64,000 nucleotides of DNA from Nitrosomonas oligotropha. Lineage in GTDB: Bacteria; Pseudomonadota; Gammaproteobacteria; Burkholderiales; Nitrosomonadaceae. The notes beneath the pieces are model-generated. The model had not been told where the DNA came from and did not search any database. It saw only the letters and a program-made list of their open reading frames with translations. The DNA lies in contig NZ_FNOE01000003.1 in the NCBI RefSeq assembly GCF_900106555.1, forward strand, positions 144,443 through 208,442, read 5' to 3'. Positions within the stretch are counted from its first letter, which is position 1. Each line of letters starts with the position of its first letter. Below are positions 48,402 through 57,661 of the stretch, one piece after another. Position numbers and translations under genes: made by a program.

Positions 48402-49865
48402 ATGTCACATAGCTCAACACAAATTAATAAGTATCTTAAGAGTTTACAAAAGCACTTAGCTGATGAGCATCCGGATAACCCGACACTGGCCAATGCAGTC
48501 AAAAGCTTCAGAAAAATGGATTATGTCGGCCACAGCATGGGGTTACTCAACAAAGATGAGTCTTATGCGACCTGTGTGACCTGGTGGCCTATGATCGCCG
48601 TATTAGGCACTTTCTCCGCCGGAAAATCGACCTATATCAATTCCTACCTGGATATGAAGCTGCAGCGCACCGGCAATCAGGCCGTTGACGACAAATTCAC
48701 GGTCATTTGCTACAGCCGCCATAATGAAGCGAAAACACTGCCGGGCATTGCACTCGATGCCGATCCGCGTTTCCCGTTCTTTCAAATTAGCCGTAGCATT
48801 GAAGAAATTTCCGAAGCCGGGCAAGAACGCATTGACGCTTACTTGCAATTGAAAACCTGCCCGTCCGAAAATATACGCGGAAAAATCCTGATCGATTCTC
48901 CCGGTTTTGACGCCGACAATCAGCGCGCATCGACATTGCGTCTAACGCAGCACATCATTAATTTATCCGATCTTGTGCTGGTATTTTTTGATGCGCGCCA
49001 CCCCGAACCGAAAGCCATGCAGGATACATTGGCTTATTTGGTATCGGCCAGCGTTAACCGTGCCGATGCAAACAAATTCCTGTACATTCTGAATCAGATT
49101 GATGTCACCGCACAGGAAGACAATCCGGAAGAAGTTGTTTCGGCTTGGCAACGCTCGCTTGCTGAAGTAGGTTTAGTCACGGGACGGTTCTATCGCATCT
49201 ATAATCCAGCTGCCGCCGTACCAATAGCCAATCCGCACATCAAAGAACGCTTCGAGAAGAAACGCGAAGAAGATATGGCCGATATCAATGCAAGAATGCA
49301 TCAGATCGAAGTCGAACGTTCGTATCGCATTGTCGGAAAGCTGGAGCAAACAGCAAAAAGCATAAAAAATCAGATTGTTAACAAACTATCTGACATGTTA
49401 AAGAAATGGAAAAGCAAAGTCATATTATTTGATGGTTTAGCTTTTGGCACGTTGGCTGTGTTGGCAGGAATAGCATTAACGATGAATGAGTCCTGGGGCA
49501 TTGTCAAAACATTCCCGGAAGAACTCATGCAAGGGGATACCACGGCAATCGCCATCGCTTCGTTTTTGGCGCTCAGCATTATTTTCATCCATTTTTCCAT
49601 TCGCCGCGCCGTTGCCAATAAGCTACTGAAAAACCTAGCGAAAGAAATAGGCAGCGATCATGAGGTCTACAAACAGTACGTGCAGGCATTTAATAAGAGT
49701 ACTGCCACGTACCGTCCAATGCTCCTCAGCGGACCGGCTGGCTGGAATGATGTTGCACAACAGACAATTGATGAAATCATTAACGAAGCCAATGATTATA
49801 TTCAAGCGTTGAACGATCAATTCACGAACCCATCGGGAAATGAGGGCGGAAATTCGCAAGTTTAG
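48402..49865 (+). CDS. Bacterial dynamin-like GTPase with two membrane segments
   Basis: A 487-residue protein. The GTPase domain has a P-loop GTFSAGKST at about residue 69, a switch Thr in DDKFTVI, G3 DSPGFD and G4 NQID, a pattern of the dynamin/EHD superfamily. A helical region with EKKREEDMADINARMHQIEVE follows, then two hydrophobic segments (LAFGTLAVLAGIALTM and AIAIASFLALSIIFIHFSI) close to the C-terminus. Bacterial members remodel or fuse membranes in response to stress or phage; the role here is unknown. AAGGGA lies before the ATG. Confidence 0.82.
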   Translation: MSHSSTQINKYLKSLQKHLADEHPDNPTLANAVKSFRKMDYVGHSMGLLNKDESYATCVTWWPMIAVLGTFSAGKSTYINSYLDMKLQRTGNQAVDDKFTVICYSRHNEAKTLPGIALDADPRFPFFQISRSIEEISEAGQERIDAYLQLKTCPSENIRGKILIDSPGFDADNQRASTLRLTQHIINLSDLVLVFFDARHPEPKAMQDTLAYLVSASVNRADANKFLYILNQIDVTAQEDNPEEVVSAWQRSLAEVGLVTGRFYRIYNPAAAVPIANPHIKERFEKKREEDMADINARMHQIEVERSYRIVGKLEQTAKSIKNQIVNKLSDMLKKWKSKVILFDGLAFGTLAVLAGIALTMNESWGIVKTFPEELMQGDTTAIAIASFLALSIIFIHFSIRRAVANKLLKNLAKEIGSDHEVYKQYVQAFNKSTATYRPMLLSGPAGWNDVAQQTIDEIINEANDYIQALNDQFTNPSGNEGGNSQV

Positions 49866-50154
49866 GATCTTACAATGCCAGATCGTTTTATCGCATTGCT
49901 AAATACGTACTTTGCCACCCAAAGATCTTAATCAGCCACCAGGGATAACAAACAGAATTGATAGAAGAACCCAATCTACAATATCAATTCTTTTGTTCCC
50001 CATAGATCGCTCTAAATTTCTTCTTTTATCCACTTCAACCAGTATCCATACCAGTTTATCCAGAATTGCACTTCCCCATGACACAGCTTTTGAGCTGCAA
50101 TGAGCTTTAAGGTCTCCGCCACCGGTTCGATTTAGCTTCATAACTTGTTCCAGT

Positions 50155-50184
50155 TTGGACAAAAACGATATTAAAGAGTAAAAT
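50155..50184 (+). promoter_or_regulatory. Predicted promoter of rpsO-pnp
   Basis: TTGGAC (-35) and TAAAAT (-10) with an 18-base spacer end 45 bases before rpsO. Confidence 0.5.
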
Positions 50185-50229
50185 TCCGGCTCTTTATACC
50201 CAAGGGTAGTTTAATAACCGGAGAATTTT

Positions 50230-50499
50230 ATGTCAGTCACAATCGACCAAAAAGCACAGGTAGTGCGGGACTATCAAAGAGCCGAAGGGGATACTGGCTC
50301 TCCTGAAGTCCAAGTTGCACTCTTAACGACTAGAATCAATGACTTAATCGGTCACTTCAAAACGCATGTCAAGGATCATCATTCCCGCCGCGGTCTGTTA
50401 CGCATGGTTGGACGCCGCCGCAAACTGCTTGATTATCTAAAAAGCCGCAATACCGATACTTACCAAACGCTGATTGAACGCCTTGGTTTGCGTAAATAA
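50230..50499 (+). CDS. rpsO: 30S ribosomal protein S15
   Basis: An 89-residue primary 16S rRNA-binding protein of the small subunit central domain. The sequence is standard ([38 protein letters not shown]). It is followed by pnp after 124 bases holding a hairpin. S15 usually represses its own translation by binding its leader; that is not tested here. Confidence 0.98.
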   Translation: MSVTIDQKAQVVRDYQRAEGDTGSPEVQVALLTTRINDLIGHFKTHVKDHHSRRGLLRMVGRRRKLLDYLKSRNTDTYQTLIERLGLRK

Positions 50500-50544
50500 T
50501 GGTTTTCTCAGACTTGGCTGGTGCCAATCGAGCAGACCATTTTT
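50498..50544 (+). terminator. Hairpin between rpsO and pnp (attenuator / RNase III site)
   Basis: An imperfect long stem: AATGGT pairs with ACCATT, CTC with GAG, and TTGGC with GCCAA around a TGGT loop, followed by TTTTT. It overlaps the rpsO stop. Such structures at this position attenuate read-through into pnp and are cut by RNase III in E. coli; the cleavage role here is inferred. Confidence 0.6.
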
Positions 50545-50623
50545 CAGTCATGCAATCGATATTCTTGTCTGCAGGCAAATCAAAATTCGGAAAGATTCAT
50601 CAAATAGGAAAAGGGATTGTTAA

Positions 50624-52744
50624 TTGAAACCTATTAAGAAGAGTATTACTTATGGACGCCATCAACTCACACTGGAAACAGGTGAAATAGCAAGACAGTC
50701 ACATGGCGCCGTAATGGTTACAATGGACGATACAGTAGTACTTGTCACTGTAGTTGGCGCAAAAAATATAAAACCAGGACAGGATTTTTTTCCACTGACA
50801 GTGGATTACCAGGAAAGATCTTACGCAGCTGGCAGAATACCCGGCAGTTTCTTTAAGCGAGAGGGTCGTCCATCAGAAAAGGAAACATTAACTTCCCGAT
50901 TGATCGACCGCCCTATTCGACCGCTCTTCCCCGAAGGATTCTATAACGAAGTACAAATAGTAGCCACGGTAATGTCGGCCGATAATGAAGTGGATCCGGA
51001 TATCCCTTCGATTATTGGCACCTCGGCTGCGTTAATCCTTTCCGGCATTCCGTTCGATGGTCCGCTTGGCGCGGCCCGGGTCGGTTATATCAACAATGAA
51101 TACGTTCTAAATCCAACCACTTCCGAATTGAAAGATACGCAATTGAATCTGGTTGTTGCAGGCACACAAAACGCTGTTTTGATGGTTGAATCGGAGGCAC
51201 TGGAACTCCCGGAAGAAGTGATGCTAGGAGCCGTGACGTTTGGTCATGAGCAAATGCAGGTCGTTATCAATGCAATAAACGAGTTTGCGGATGAAGCCGG
51301 TGTTACCGCTTGGGATTGGACACCGCCGACCAAAGATGTCACTTTTGAAGAAAAGATTAACGGCTTGGCAGAAGCTGATTTGCGGCAAGCATACAAAATC
51401 AAACAAAAACAAGCACGTAGTGAAGCAATTGAAGTCATCAGTCAACGCATCTCCGCCGAACTCGGTGTTGATACCGAGGGTGGTCCCGATCTTCAGTCAT
51501 TCAAGGAAGCTTTTTTTGCGCTGGAATCGAAAATTGTGCGCAACCAAATCCTGGATGGTGAACCTCGGATCGATGGCCGCGGCACGCGGACTGTCCGGCC
51601 TATTACAATTCGTAACGGTGTGCTGCCGCGCACGCACGGTTCAGCGCTATTTACCCGTGGAGAAACACAGGCATTGGCGATTGCAACTTTGGGTACCGCG
51701 CGCGATGAGCAAAAAATCGATTCGCTGCAAGGCGATTATAACGACCGGTTCATGCTGCATTACAACATGCCGCCCTACGCAACCGGAGAAATCGGCCGTG
51801 TCGGCACTCCAAAACGCCGTGAAATCGGTCACGGACGTCTTGCCAAACGCGCTCTTGCTGCCGTACTACCGGCTCCTGAAGAATTCGGTTATTCACTCCG
51901 CGTGGTATCCGAAATTACCGAATCCAATGGTTCCAGTTCAATGGCATCGGTCTGTGGCGGTTGTCTTGCACTGATGGATGCAGGTGTTCCATTGAAAGCG
52001 CATGTCGCGGGTATCGCCATGGGTTTGATTAAGGATGGCAACCGTTTTGCTGTACTGACAGACATTCTTGGTGATGAAGATCACCTCGGTGATATGGATT
52101 TCAAAGTAGCAGGAACCGAAAAAGGCATTACTGCCTTGCAAATGGACATCAAAATTCAAGGCATCACCAAAGAAATCATGCATGCAGCGTTGATACAAGC
52201 GCATGAAGGGCGGATGCATATCCTGCAAATTATGAAACAGGCGTTGCCATCGACCCGGGAAGATATTTCAGTACATGCACCGCGCATCATCAAACTAAAA
52301 ATCAATCCGGAAAAGATTCGCGATGTCATCGGTAAAGGTGGCGCTGTGATACGTACACTCACGGAAGAAACCGGCACCACCATTGATATCACCGATGACG
52401 GTCAAGTCACGATTGCTTGTGTTAATGCAGAAGGCGGGGAATTGGCCAAAAAACGCATTGAAGACATTACCGCGGAAGTTGAGGTTGGTAAAATTTATGA
52501 CGGTGTAGTCCTGAAGTTACTAGATTTTGGTGCTATCGTCAGCGTTCTTCCAGGAAAAGACGGCTTGTTGCATATTTCGCAAATCGCCAATGAGCGTGTC
52601 AACAACGTTTCCGATCATCTGAACGAGGGCCAGCAGGTTCGTGTCAAGGTGCTAGAAGCGGACGATAAGGGCAGATTGCGCCTCAGCATGAAGGCGGTAG
52701 TTGCTGATGAAAGCGATGCGGATTCTACCACAGAAGAATCCTAA
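50624..52744 (+). CDS. pnp: Polynucleotide phosphorylase
   Basis: A 706-residue exoribonuclease of the RNA degradosome type. Two RNase PH domains (about 1-230 and 300-540) are followed by KH ([21 protein letters not shown]) and S1 ([18 protein letters not shown]) RNA-binding domains. It starts with TTG (an uncommon start), with AGGGA about 9 bases upstream; no ATG fits the family N-terminus. A weak start codon agrees with the tight autoregulation known for this gene. Confidence 0.97.
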   Translation: MKPIKKSITYGRHQLTLETGEIARQSHGAVMVTMDDTVVLVTVVGAKNIKPGQDFFPLTVDYQERSYAAGRIPGSFFKREGRPSEKETLTSRLIDRPIRPLFPEGFYNEVQIVATVMSADNEVDPDIPSIIGTSAALILSGIPFDGPLGAARVGYINNEYVLNPTTSELKDTQLNLVVAGTQNAVLMVESEALELPEEVMLGAVTFGHEQMQVVINAINEFADEAGVTAWDWTPPTKDVTFEEKINGLAEADLRQAYKIKQKQARSEAIEVISQRISAELGVDTEGGPDLQSFKEAFFALESKIVRNQILDGEPRIDGRGTRTVRPITIRNGVLPRTHGSALFTRGETQALAIATLGTARDEQKIDSLQGDYNDRFMLHYNMPPYATGEIGRVGTPKRREIGHGRLAKRALAAVLPAPEEFGYSLRVVSEITESNGSSSMASVCGGCLALMDAGVPLKAHVAGIAMGLIKDGNRFAVLTDILGDEDHLGDMDFKVAGTEKGITALQMDIKIQGITKEIMHAALIQAHEGRMHILQIMKQALPSTREDISVHAPRIIKLKINPEKIRDVIGKGGAVIRTLTEETGTTIDITDDGQVTIACVNAEGGELAKKRIEDITAEVEVGKIYDGVVLKLLDFGAIVSVLPGKDGLLHISQIANERVNNVSDHLNEGQQVRVKVLEADDKGRLRLSMKAVVADESDADSTTEES

Positions 52745-52777
52745 CTCGTCTCAGACTTACGCGTTAATTTAAACAAA

Positions 52778-52815
52778 TGAAAAGCCCTGCTTCACAAGCA
52801 GGGCTTTTCATTTTT
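52778..52815 (+). terminator. Rho-independent terminator after pnp
   Basis: A perfect 13-base stem (52778-52790 with 52798-52810), 7-base loop and five T. Its mirror can also serve the convergent dksA. Confidence 0.92.
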
Positions 52816-52852
52816 ACCGGCCACAAGCCCATTCAGTTCATTGCGTTCAAAA

Positions 52853-53278
52853 CTATTTAGCTATTTGCCTTTCACGCATTTCATCCAATGTCTTGCAATC
52901 GATGCAGAGTGTCGCCGTTGGCCGTGCTTCTAATCGTTTTAATCCAATTTCAACACCGCAGCTTTCGCAATAGCCATAATCACCGGAATCAATCTTACCG
53001 ATAATCTCATCAATTTTCTTGATCAGCTTGCGCTCCCGGTCACGGTTACGTAATTCGAGCGTCATATCCGATTCCTGACTGGCCCGGTCATTAGGATCCG
53101 CGAAAACCGTCGCTTCATCCTGCATGGTATGAACGGCACGGTCAATATCCTGACCTAACTCAACTTTCATATCTTCCAGTATCTTACGAAAATGCGTCAG
53201 CTGATCTGGTCCCATATATTCTTCACCTGCTTTGGGTTCATAGGGAGTCACTTGTTTACTTTGCAGCTCTTTTGGCAT
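52853..53278 (-). CDS. dksA: RNA polymerase-binding factor DksA
   Basis: A 141-residue transcription factor that works with ppGpp in the stringent response. It has the coiled-coil with DPNDRASQESDMTLELRNRDRER-like sequence, including the tip DxxDxA, and a C4 zinc finger (CESCG and CIDC). Length is slightly below that of E. coli. It converges with pnp. Confidence 0.96.
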   Translation of the reverse strand: MPKELQSKQVTPYEPKAGEEYMGPDQLTHFRKILEDMKVELGQDIDRAVHTMQDEATVFADPNDRASQESDMTLELRNRDRERKLIKKIDEIIGKIDSGDYGYCESCGVEIGLKRLEARPTATLCIDCKTLDEMRERQIAK

Positions 53279-53554
53279 CTTTCAGGCTCCTCTTTAATTC
53301 CGCTAGCGTATAAAAATCGCATAGTATTATCAGAAAACATGCTCGATAACAAGTTATTTATCCATAGCCCATGTTTGTCATCGATCGAATTCTACGATAG
53401 CACATCACTATAAATTTAATTTGTGGCATTACGCATGCAAATTGTCAACATTTCTGGTTTCTAATTCATACCAAAACAGAATCATCAAAATTCTCAACTT
53501 AAAACACGAAGAAATTGACGTTTCAAAGCTAAGAAGGTATAGTGTCGCCTTTTC

Positions 53555-53631
53555 CGGGGTGTAGCGTAGCCTGGTAGCGCGCCTGGTTTGGGACCAGGAT
53601 GTCGGGAGTTCAAATCTCTCCACCCCGACCA
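53555..53631 (+). tRNA. tRNA-Pro (TGG)
   Basis: Full cloverleaf: acceptor CGGGGTG/CACCCCG, anticodon loop TTTGGGA with anticodon TGG between CCTGG/CCAGG, T-loop TTCAAAT, discriminator A and encoded CCA. Confidence 0.97.
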
Positions 53632-53665
53632 ATTTCAGCCCTAATATTTAGAGCAGCCCGATTTG

Positions 53666-53742
53666 GTGCCCGTAGCTCAATCGGATAGAGCACCAGCCTT
53701 CTAAGCTGGGGGTTACAGGTTCGATTCCTGTCGGGCACGCCA
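53666..53742 (+). tRNA. tRNA-Arg (TCT)
   Basis: Full cloverleaf: acceptor GTGCCCG/CGGGCAC, anticodon loop CTTCTAA with anticodon TCT, T-loop TTCGATT, discriminator G and encoded CCA. Confidence 0.97.
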
Positions 53743-53824
53743 CAAATATTATATTTTCCTCATGGATGGACTGAATTGCTCGACCCGGTTTTTGTGTGCA
53801 AGACCGTATCACTTTTCTTCATAT

Positions 53825-53901
53825 GGTGGCTGTAGCTCAGTTGGTAGAGTCCCGGATTGTGATTCCGGTTGTCGTGGGTTCGAGTCCCATCAGCCACCCC
53901 A
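53825..53901 (+). tRNA. tRNA-His (GTG)
   Basis: Full cloverleaf with the extra 5' G(-1) facing C73, as in tRNA-His. Acceptor GTGGCTG/CAGCCAC, anticodon loop TTGTGAT with anticodon GTG, T-loop TTCGAGT, encoded CCA. Confidence 0.97.
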
Positions 53902-54047
53902 CCTGATTACATCCTTAGTCCCCCATTCTGTTTCTTTATTGTCATTTATGCTCGCAATCCGAAGCGTGACTTTGTTTGCCTAAAAATATATATTAGCGGC
54001 AGAATAATTTATTTACCCGCTAACCCGCATTATTCAGGACATTACCG

Positions 54048-56960
54048 ATGAGCCACAATTTATTCAACAGCCTGCATGAGCTATCCATAGCCCCCGGAAA
54101 CACTGCAAAATACTATTCACTCCCAGCGCTGGAGAAAAGTGGCATTGGAAAAATTTCCCGGCTGCCGGTATCGATCCGTATCGTATTGGAATCGGTGTTG
54201 CGGAATTATGACAATAAAAAGATCACGGAAGCACATATCCGGCAACTAGCCAACTGGAAACCCGAGGCCGCAAGAGTCGACGAAATACCGTTTGTCGTTT
54301 CCCGCATTGTGTTGCAAGACTTTACTGGCGTGCCGCTGCTGGTCGATCTCGCTGCCATGCGCAGCACGGCGGTAAAGCTAGGAAAAAATCCGAAGCTGAT
54401 CGAACCGCTAGTCCCCGTCGATCTAGTCGTTGATCATTCGATACAAGTTGATCACTACGGTACGAAAGATGCGATCGATCGCAACATGGAAATAGAATTT
54501 TTCCGCAATAACGAACGTTACCAGTTCATTAAGTGGGGCATGCAAGCGTTTGACACATTCAAGGTGATTCCTCCCGGGATCGGCATCGTGCATCAGGTCA
54601 ACCTCGAATACCTCGCGCGCGGTGTGCACCGGAAAGACGAACTCATTTTCCCCGATACCTTAGTCGGTACCGACTCGCATACCACTATGATCAACGGCAT
54701 TGGTGTCGTCGGCTGGGGTGTCGGCGGGATCGAAGCGGAAGCCGGTATGCTGGGTCAACCGGTATATTTCCTCACCCCTGATGTCGTGGGTGTCAATTTA
54801 ACAGGCCGGTTGCGCGAAGGAGTTACCGCGACCGATCTGGTACTGACGATCACGGAAATGCTGCGCAAGGCTATTGTGGTCGGTAAATTCGTCGAGTTCT
54901 TCGGTGAAGGAACCGCTTCATTAACGTTGCCCGATCGCGCCACGATTGCCAATATGGCACCGGAATACGGCGCAACCATGGGCTTTTTCCCGGTCGACGA
55001 CGTCACCATTGGCTATTTCAAAGGCACGGGACGCAGCCAGGAAGAAATCGCCGCATTTCAAGCATATTTCCAGGCGCAGCAGATGTATGGCATCCCCAGA
55101 AAAGGCGACATCGACTATACCAGCGAGCTGACGCTCGATCTGAGCTCGGTATCGCCTGCACTGGCAGGCCCCAAGCGCCCTCAGGATCGAATTGAGCTCG
55201 CAGCCATAAAATCCCGCTTTACCGAACTCTTTAACAAACCCGTCAAAGAAAGCGGTTACGGCAAACAAAACGACGATATCAATCAGCGTTACTCGGTACG
55301 TAATGCCCATAACCAGGATTCCGAAGTATGCACACAAATCGACTCCGGCAATGTCGATGAAAGCCGGCTGTCGGCGCCAGGTGCCGACAACACGCCGATG
55401 CCGCAAAGCGCAGCATCCACTGAACGGCGGATGGTTTCACGCAACATTACCGAAATGACCAGTAACCGCCCCACGCCCAATGCAGCCGATTTATGCCATG
55501 TCGAATTGAATGGCTCCAGCGTTGATCTGGGCCACGGCGATGTGATGATTGCCGCCATCACATCCTGTACTAACACATCCAATCCGAGTGTGTTGCTGGC
55601 CGCAGGCTTGCTGGCCAAAAAAGCGGTCGAGAAAGGACTATCGGTCAAGCATCACATCAAAACATCGCTAGCGCCCGGCTCGCGCATAGTCACCGATTAT
55701 TTAAACATCACCGGACTGTCGCCTTATCTCGAACAATTGGGCTTCAATCTGGTCGGTTACGGCTGCACCACGTGCATCGGCAACGCGGGACCATTGGCCG
55801 AACCGATAGAAGAAGCCATCGTCAAGAATGATCTGGTCTGCGCTGCGGTATTATCCGGTAACCGCAATTTTGAGGCGCGTATTCATCCGAACATTCGCGC
55901 TAACTTCCTGGCATCACCACCATTGGTCGTGGCCTATGCAATTGCCGGTACTATACTGAAAGACCTCACGGCTGAACCGCTGGGAATCGGCAAAAACAAT
56001 CAACCAGTCTGGCTCAAAGATATCTGGCCTAGCAGCGCGGAAATTCATGCATTATTAAAGTACGCCGCCAACGCGGATACCTTCCGGAAACTTTACGGCA
56101 ATCTCACCAAAGATCACGCGCTGTGGAATAGCGTGACCTCCGTTACCGGGCAAACCTACAATTGGCCGGAGTCGACTTATATCGCCGAACCGCCCTTCTT
56201 CCAGAATTTCTCGCTGCAACCTGTACTATCCAGTGGCGCGGGTGACATTAAAAATGCTTACGCACTGGGGATATTTGGCGATTCCGTAACAACGGATCAT
56301 ATCAGCCCGGCGGGATCAATCAAGGACACTTCACCCGCAGGACGTTATCTGCTCGACCATCATGTCGGCAAAGCTGATTTTAATAGCTACGGCGCCCGCC
56401 GCGGCCACCATGAAGTGATGATGCGCGGCACCTTTGCAAATGTGCGCATCAAAAACCTGATGATTCCCGGCAGCGAAGGTGGCATTACACTTTATCAGGG
56501 CGCCGCAGGTGCTGCGCCGGAACAAATGAGCATTTACGATGCCGCGATGAAATATCAATCCCAGAATATTCCCACCGTTGTTTTCGGCGGCAAGGAATAC
56601 GGTACCGGTTCAAGCCGGGACTGGGCTGCCAAGGGTACGCAGTTATTAGGTGTTAAAGCGGTGATCGCCACCAGTTTCGAACGCATCCATCGGAGCAATT
56701 TGATCGGCATGGGCGTTCTGCCATTACAATTCAAAAACAATGACAACGCCGATACGCTTGGCATCAAAGGCGACGAGCGATTCGATATCCTTGGACTGGA
56801 TAACATCCAGCCGCAACAAGATGTCACATTGAACATCCGGAGAAAAGACGGCAGCAGTCAATCGGTGCCATTACTGTGCCGCATCGATACTGCCATTGAA
56901 GTGGACTATTACCGACATGGCGGCATTTTGCCTTATGTATTAAGAGAACTGATGGCTTAA
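54048..56960 (+). CDS. acnA: Aconitate hydratase A with an enlarged linker
   Basis: A 970-residue TCA-cycle enzyme that converts citrate to isocitrate with a 4Fe-4S cluster. Cluster ligands lie in [12 protein letters not shown] and [10 protein letters not shown]. The swivel domain is intact ([34 protein letters not shown]). It is about 80 residues longer than E. coli AcnA, mostly from a polar, low-complexity linker at about residues 395-480 just before the cluster domain. AGGAC lies before the ATG. The surrounding core is well kept, so the enzyme should be active. It is a single gene after the tRNA cluster. Confidence 0.95.
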   Translation: MSHNLFNSLHELSIAPGNTAKYYSLPALEKSGIGKISRLPVSIRIVLESVLRNYDNKKITEAHIRQLANWKPEAARVDEIPFVVSRIVLQDFTGVPLLVDLAAMRSTAVKLGKNPKLIEPLVPVDLVVDHSIQVDHYGTKDAIDRNMEIEFFRNNERYQFIKWGMQAFDTFKVIPPGIGIVHQVNLEYLARGVHRKDELIFPDTLVGTDSHTTMINGIGVVGWGVGGIEAEAGMLGQPVYFLTPDVVGVNLTGRLREGVTATDLVLTITEMLRKAIVVGKFVEFFGEGTASLTLPDRATIANMAPEYGATMGFFPVDDVTIGYFKGTGRSQEEIAAFQAYFQAQQMYGIPRKGDIDYTSELTLDLSSVSPALAGPKRPQDRIELAAIKSRFTELFNKPVKESGYGKQNDDINQRYSVRNAHNQDSEVCTQIDSGNVDESRLSAPGADNTPMPQSAASTERRMVSRNITEMTSNRPTPNAADLCHVELNGSSVDLGHGDVMIAAITSCTNTSNPSVLLAAGLLAKKAVEKGLSVKHHIKTSLAPGSRIVTDYLNITGLSPYLEQLGFNLVGYGCTTCIGNAGPLAEPIEEAIVKNDLVCAAVLSGNRNFEARIHPNIRANFLASPPLVVAYAIAGTILKDLTAEPLGIGKNNQPVWLKDIWPSSAEIHALLKYAANADTFRKLYGNLTKDHALWNSVTSVTGQTYNWPESTYIAEPPFFQNFSLQPVLSSGAGDIKNAYALGIFGDSVTTDHISPAGSIKDTSPAGRYLLDHHVGKADFNSYGARRGHHEVMMRGTFANVRIKNLMIPGSEGGITLYQGAAGAAPEQMSIYDAAMKYQSQNIPTVVFGGKEYGTGSSRDWAAKGTQLLGVKAVIATSFERIHRSNLIGMGVLPLQFKNNDNADTLGIKGDERFDILGLDNIQPQQDVTLNIRRKDGSSQSVPLLCRIDTAIEVDYYRHGGILPYVLRELMA

Positions 56961-57082
56961 GTAATCGGCCCGCACACCAGAATAAATAATATATTCAGAT
57001 TCTTAATCATTAAAACTAGCTCTATTTTTAGATCGTCAAATGACATATAGTACATGACACGATAAAAAGCGGAGGTAGTCCG

Positions 57083-57562
57083 ATGATATACGATCTGGTA
57101 GACAAAGCTTTTAAAACGCTTTTGTCATTAAATGAGGAAGATGAAAGAAAATTTGCTGATGCGAGAAAAGACATCAATCATATCAACCATATCCTTCACG
57201 ATATGGTGATTATCGACACCAAAAGCTCTGCACTGCTGATGCATGTTTCCATTATGCTGGCGGTTGTCATCGGCATGCTGTTTACGCTGATCGGTCCAAA
57301 GGAAAGCGGCAGTATCCTGGCTTATATGTTGAAAATCGAAATGGTGGCTTACGCCGTCGTCGCCATGGTGCTTCTCCGGTGCCTCGATATCATGAGACCG
57401 CCGTTCCGGAAACTCAGAAATGAAATGCACGAAATCAATGCCCAATACCATCAAGAAATAGTCACCAGAAGAGCAATCTATCAGTTGATGTCTCGAGTCG
57501 TTTTCATTTTGACGGTGGTACTGATCTTAATTACATTCTTAAAGATTTTTGGCTTTCAATGA
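57083..57562 (+). CDS. Small membrane protein of unknown function
   Basis: A 159-residue protein. A soluble N-terminal part (about 1-50) is followed by three hydrophobic segments (ALLMHVSIMLAVVIGMLFTL, KIEMVAYAVVAMVLLRCL and LMSRVVFILTVVLILITFL). GGAGG lies 8 bases before the ATG, a strong ribosome site. No family is recognised. Confidence 0.72.
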   Translation: MIYDLVDKAFKTLLSLNEEDERKFADARKDINHINHILHDMVIIDTKSSALLMHVSIMLAVVIGMLFTLIGPKESGSILAYMLKIEMVAYAVVAMVLLRCLDIMRPPFRKLRNEMHEINAQYHQEIVTRRAIYQLMSRVVFILTVVLILITFLKIFGFQ

Positions 57563-57661
57563 AGCATTGAAAACATCATAACCCAATAAGCTAGAAGCGT
57601 ATTCCCACGTAACAATCGCAGGAAAATAACATGGCCGACTGCATTACTGCTGTCGCGTTAC

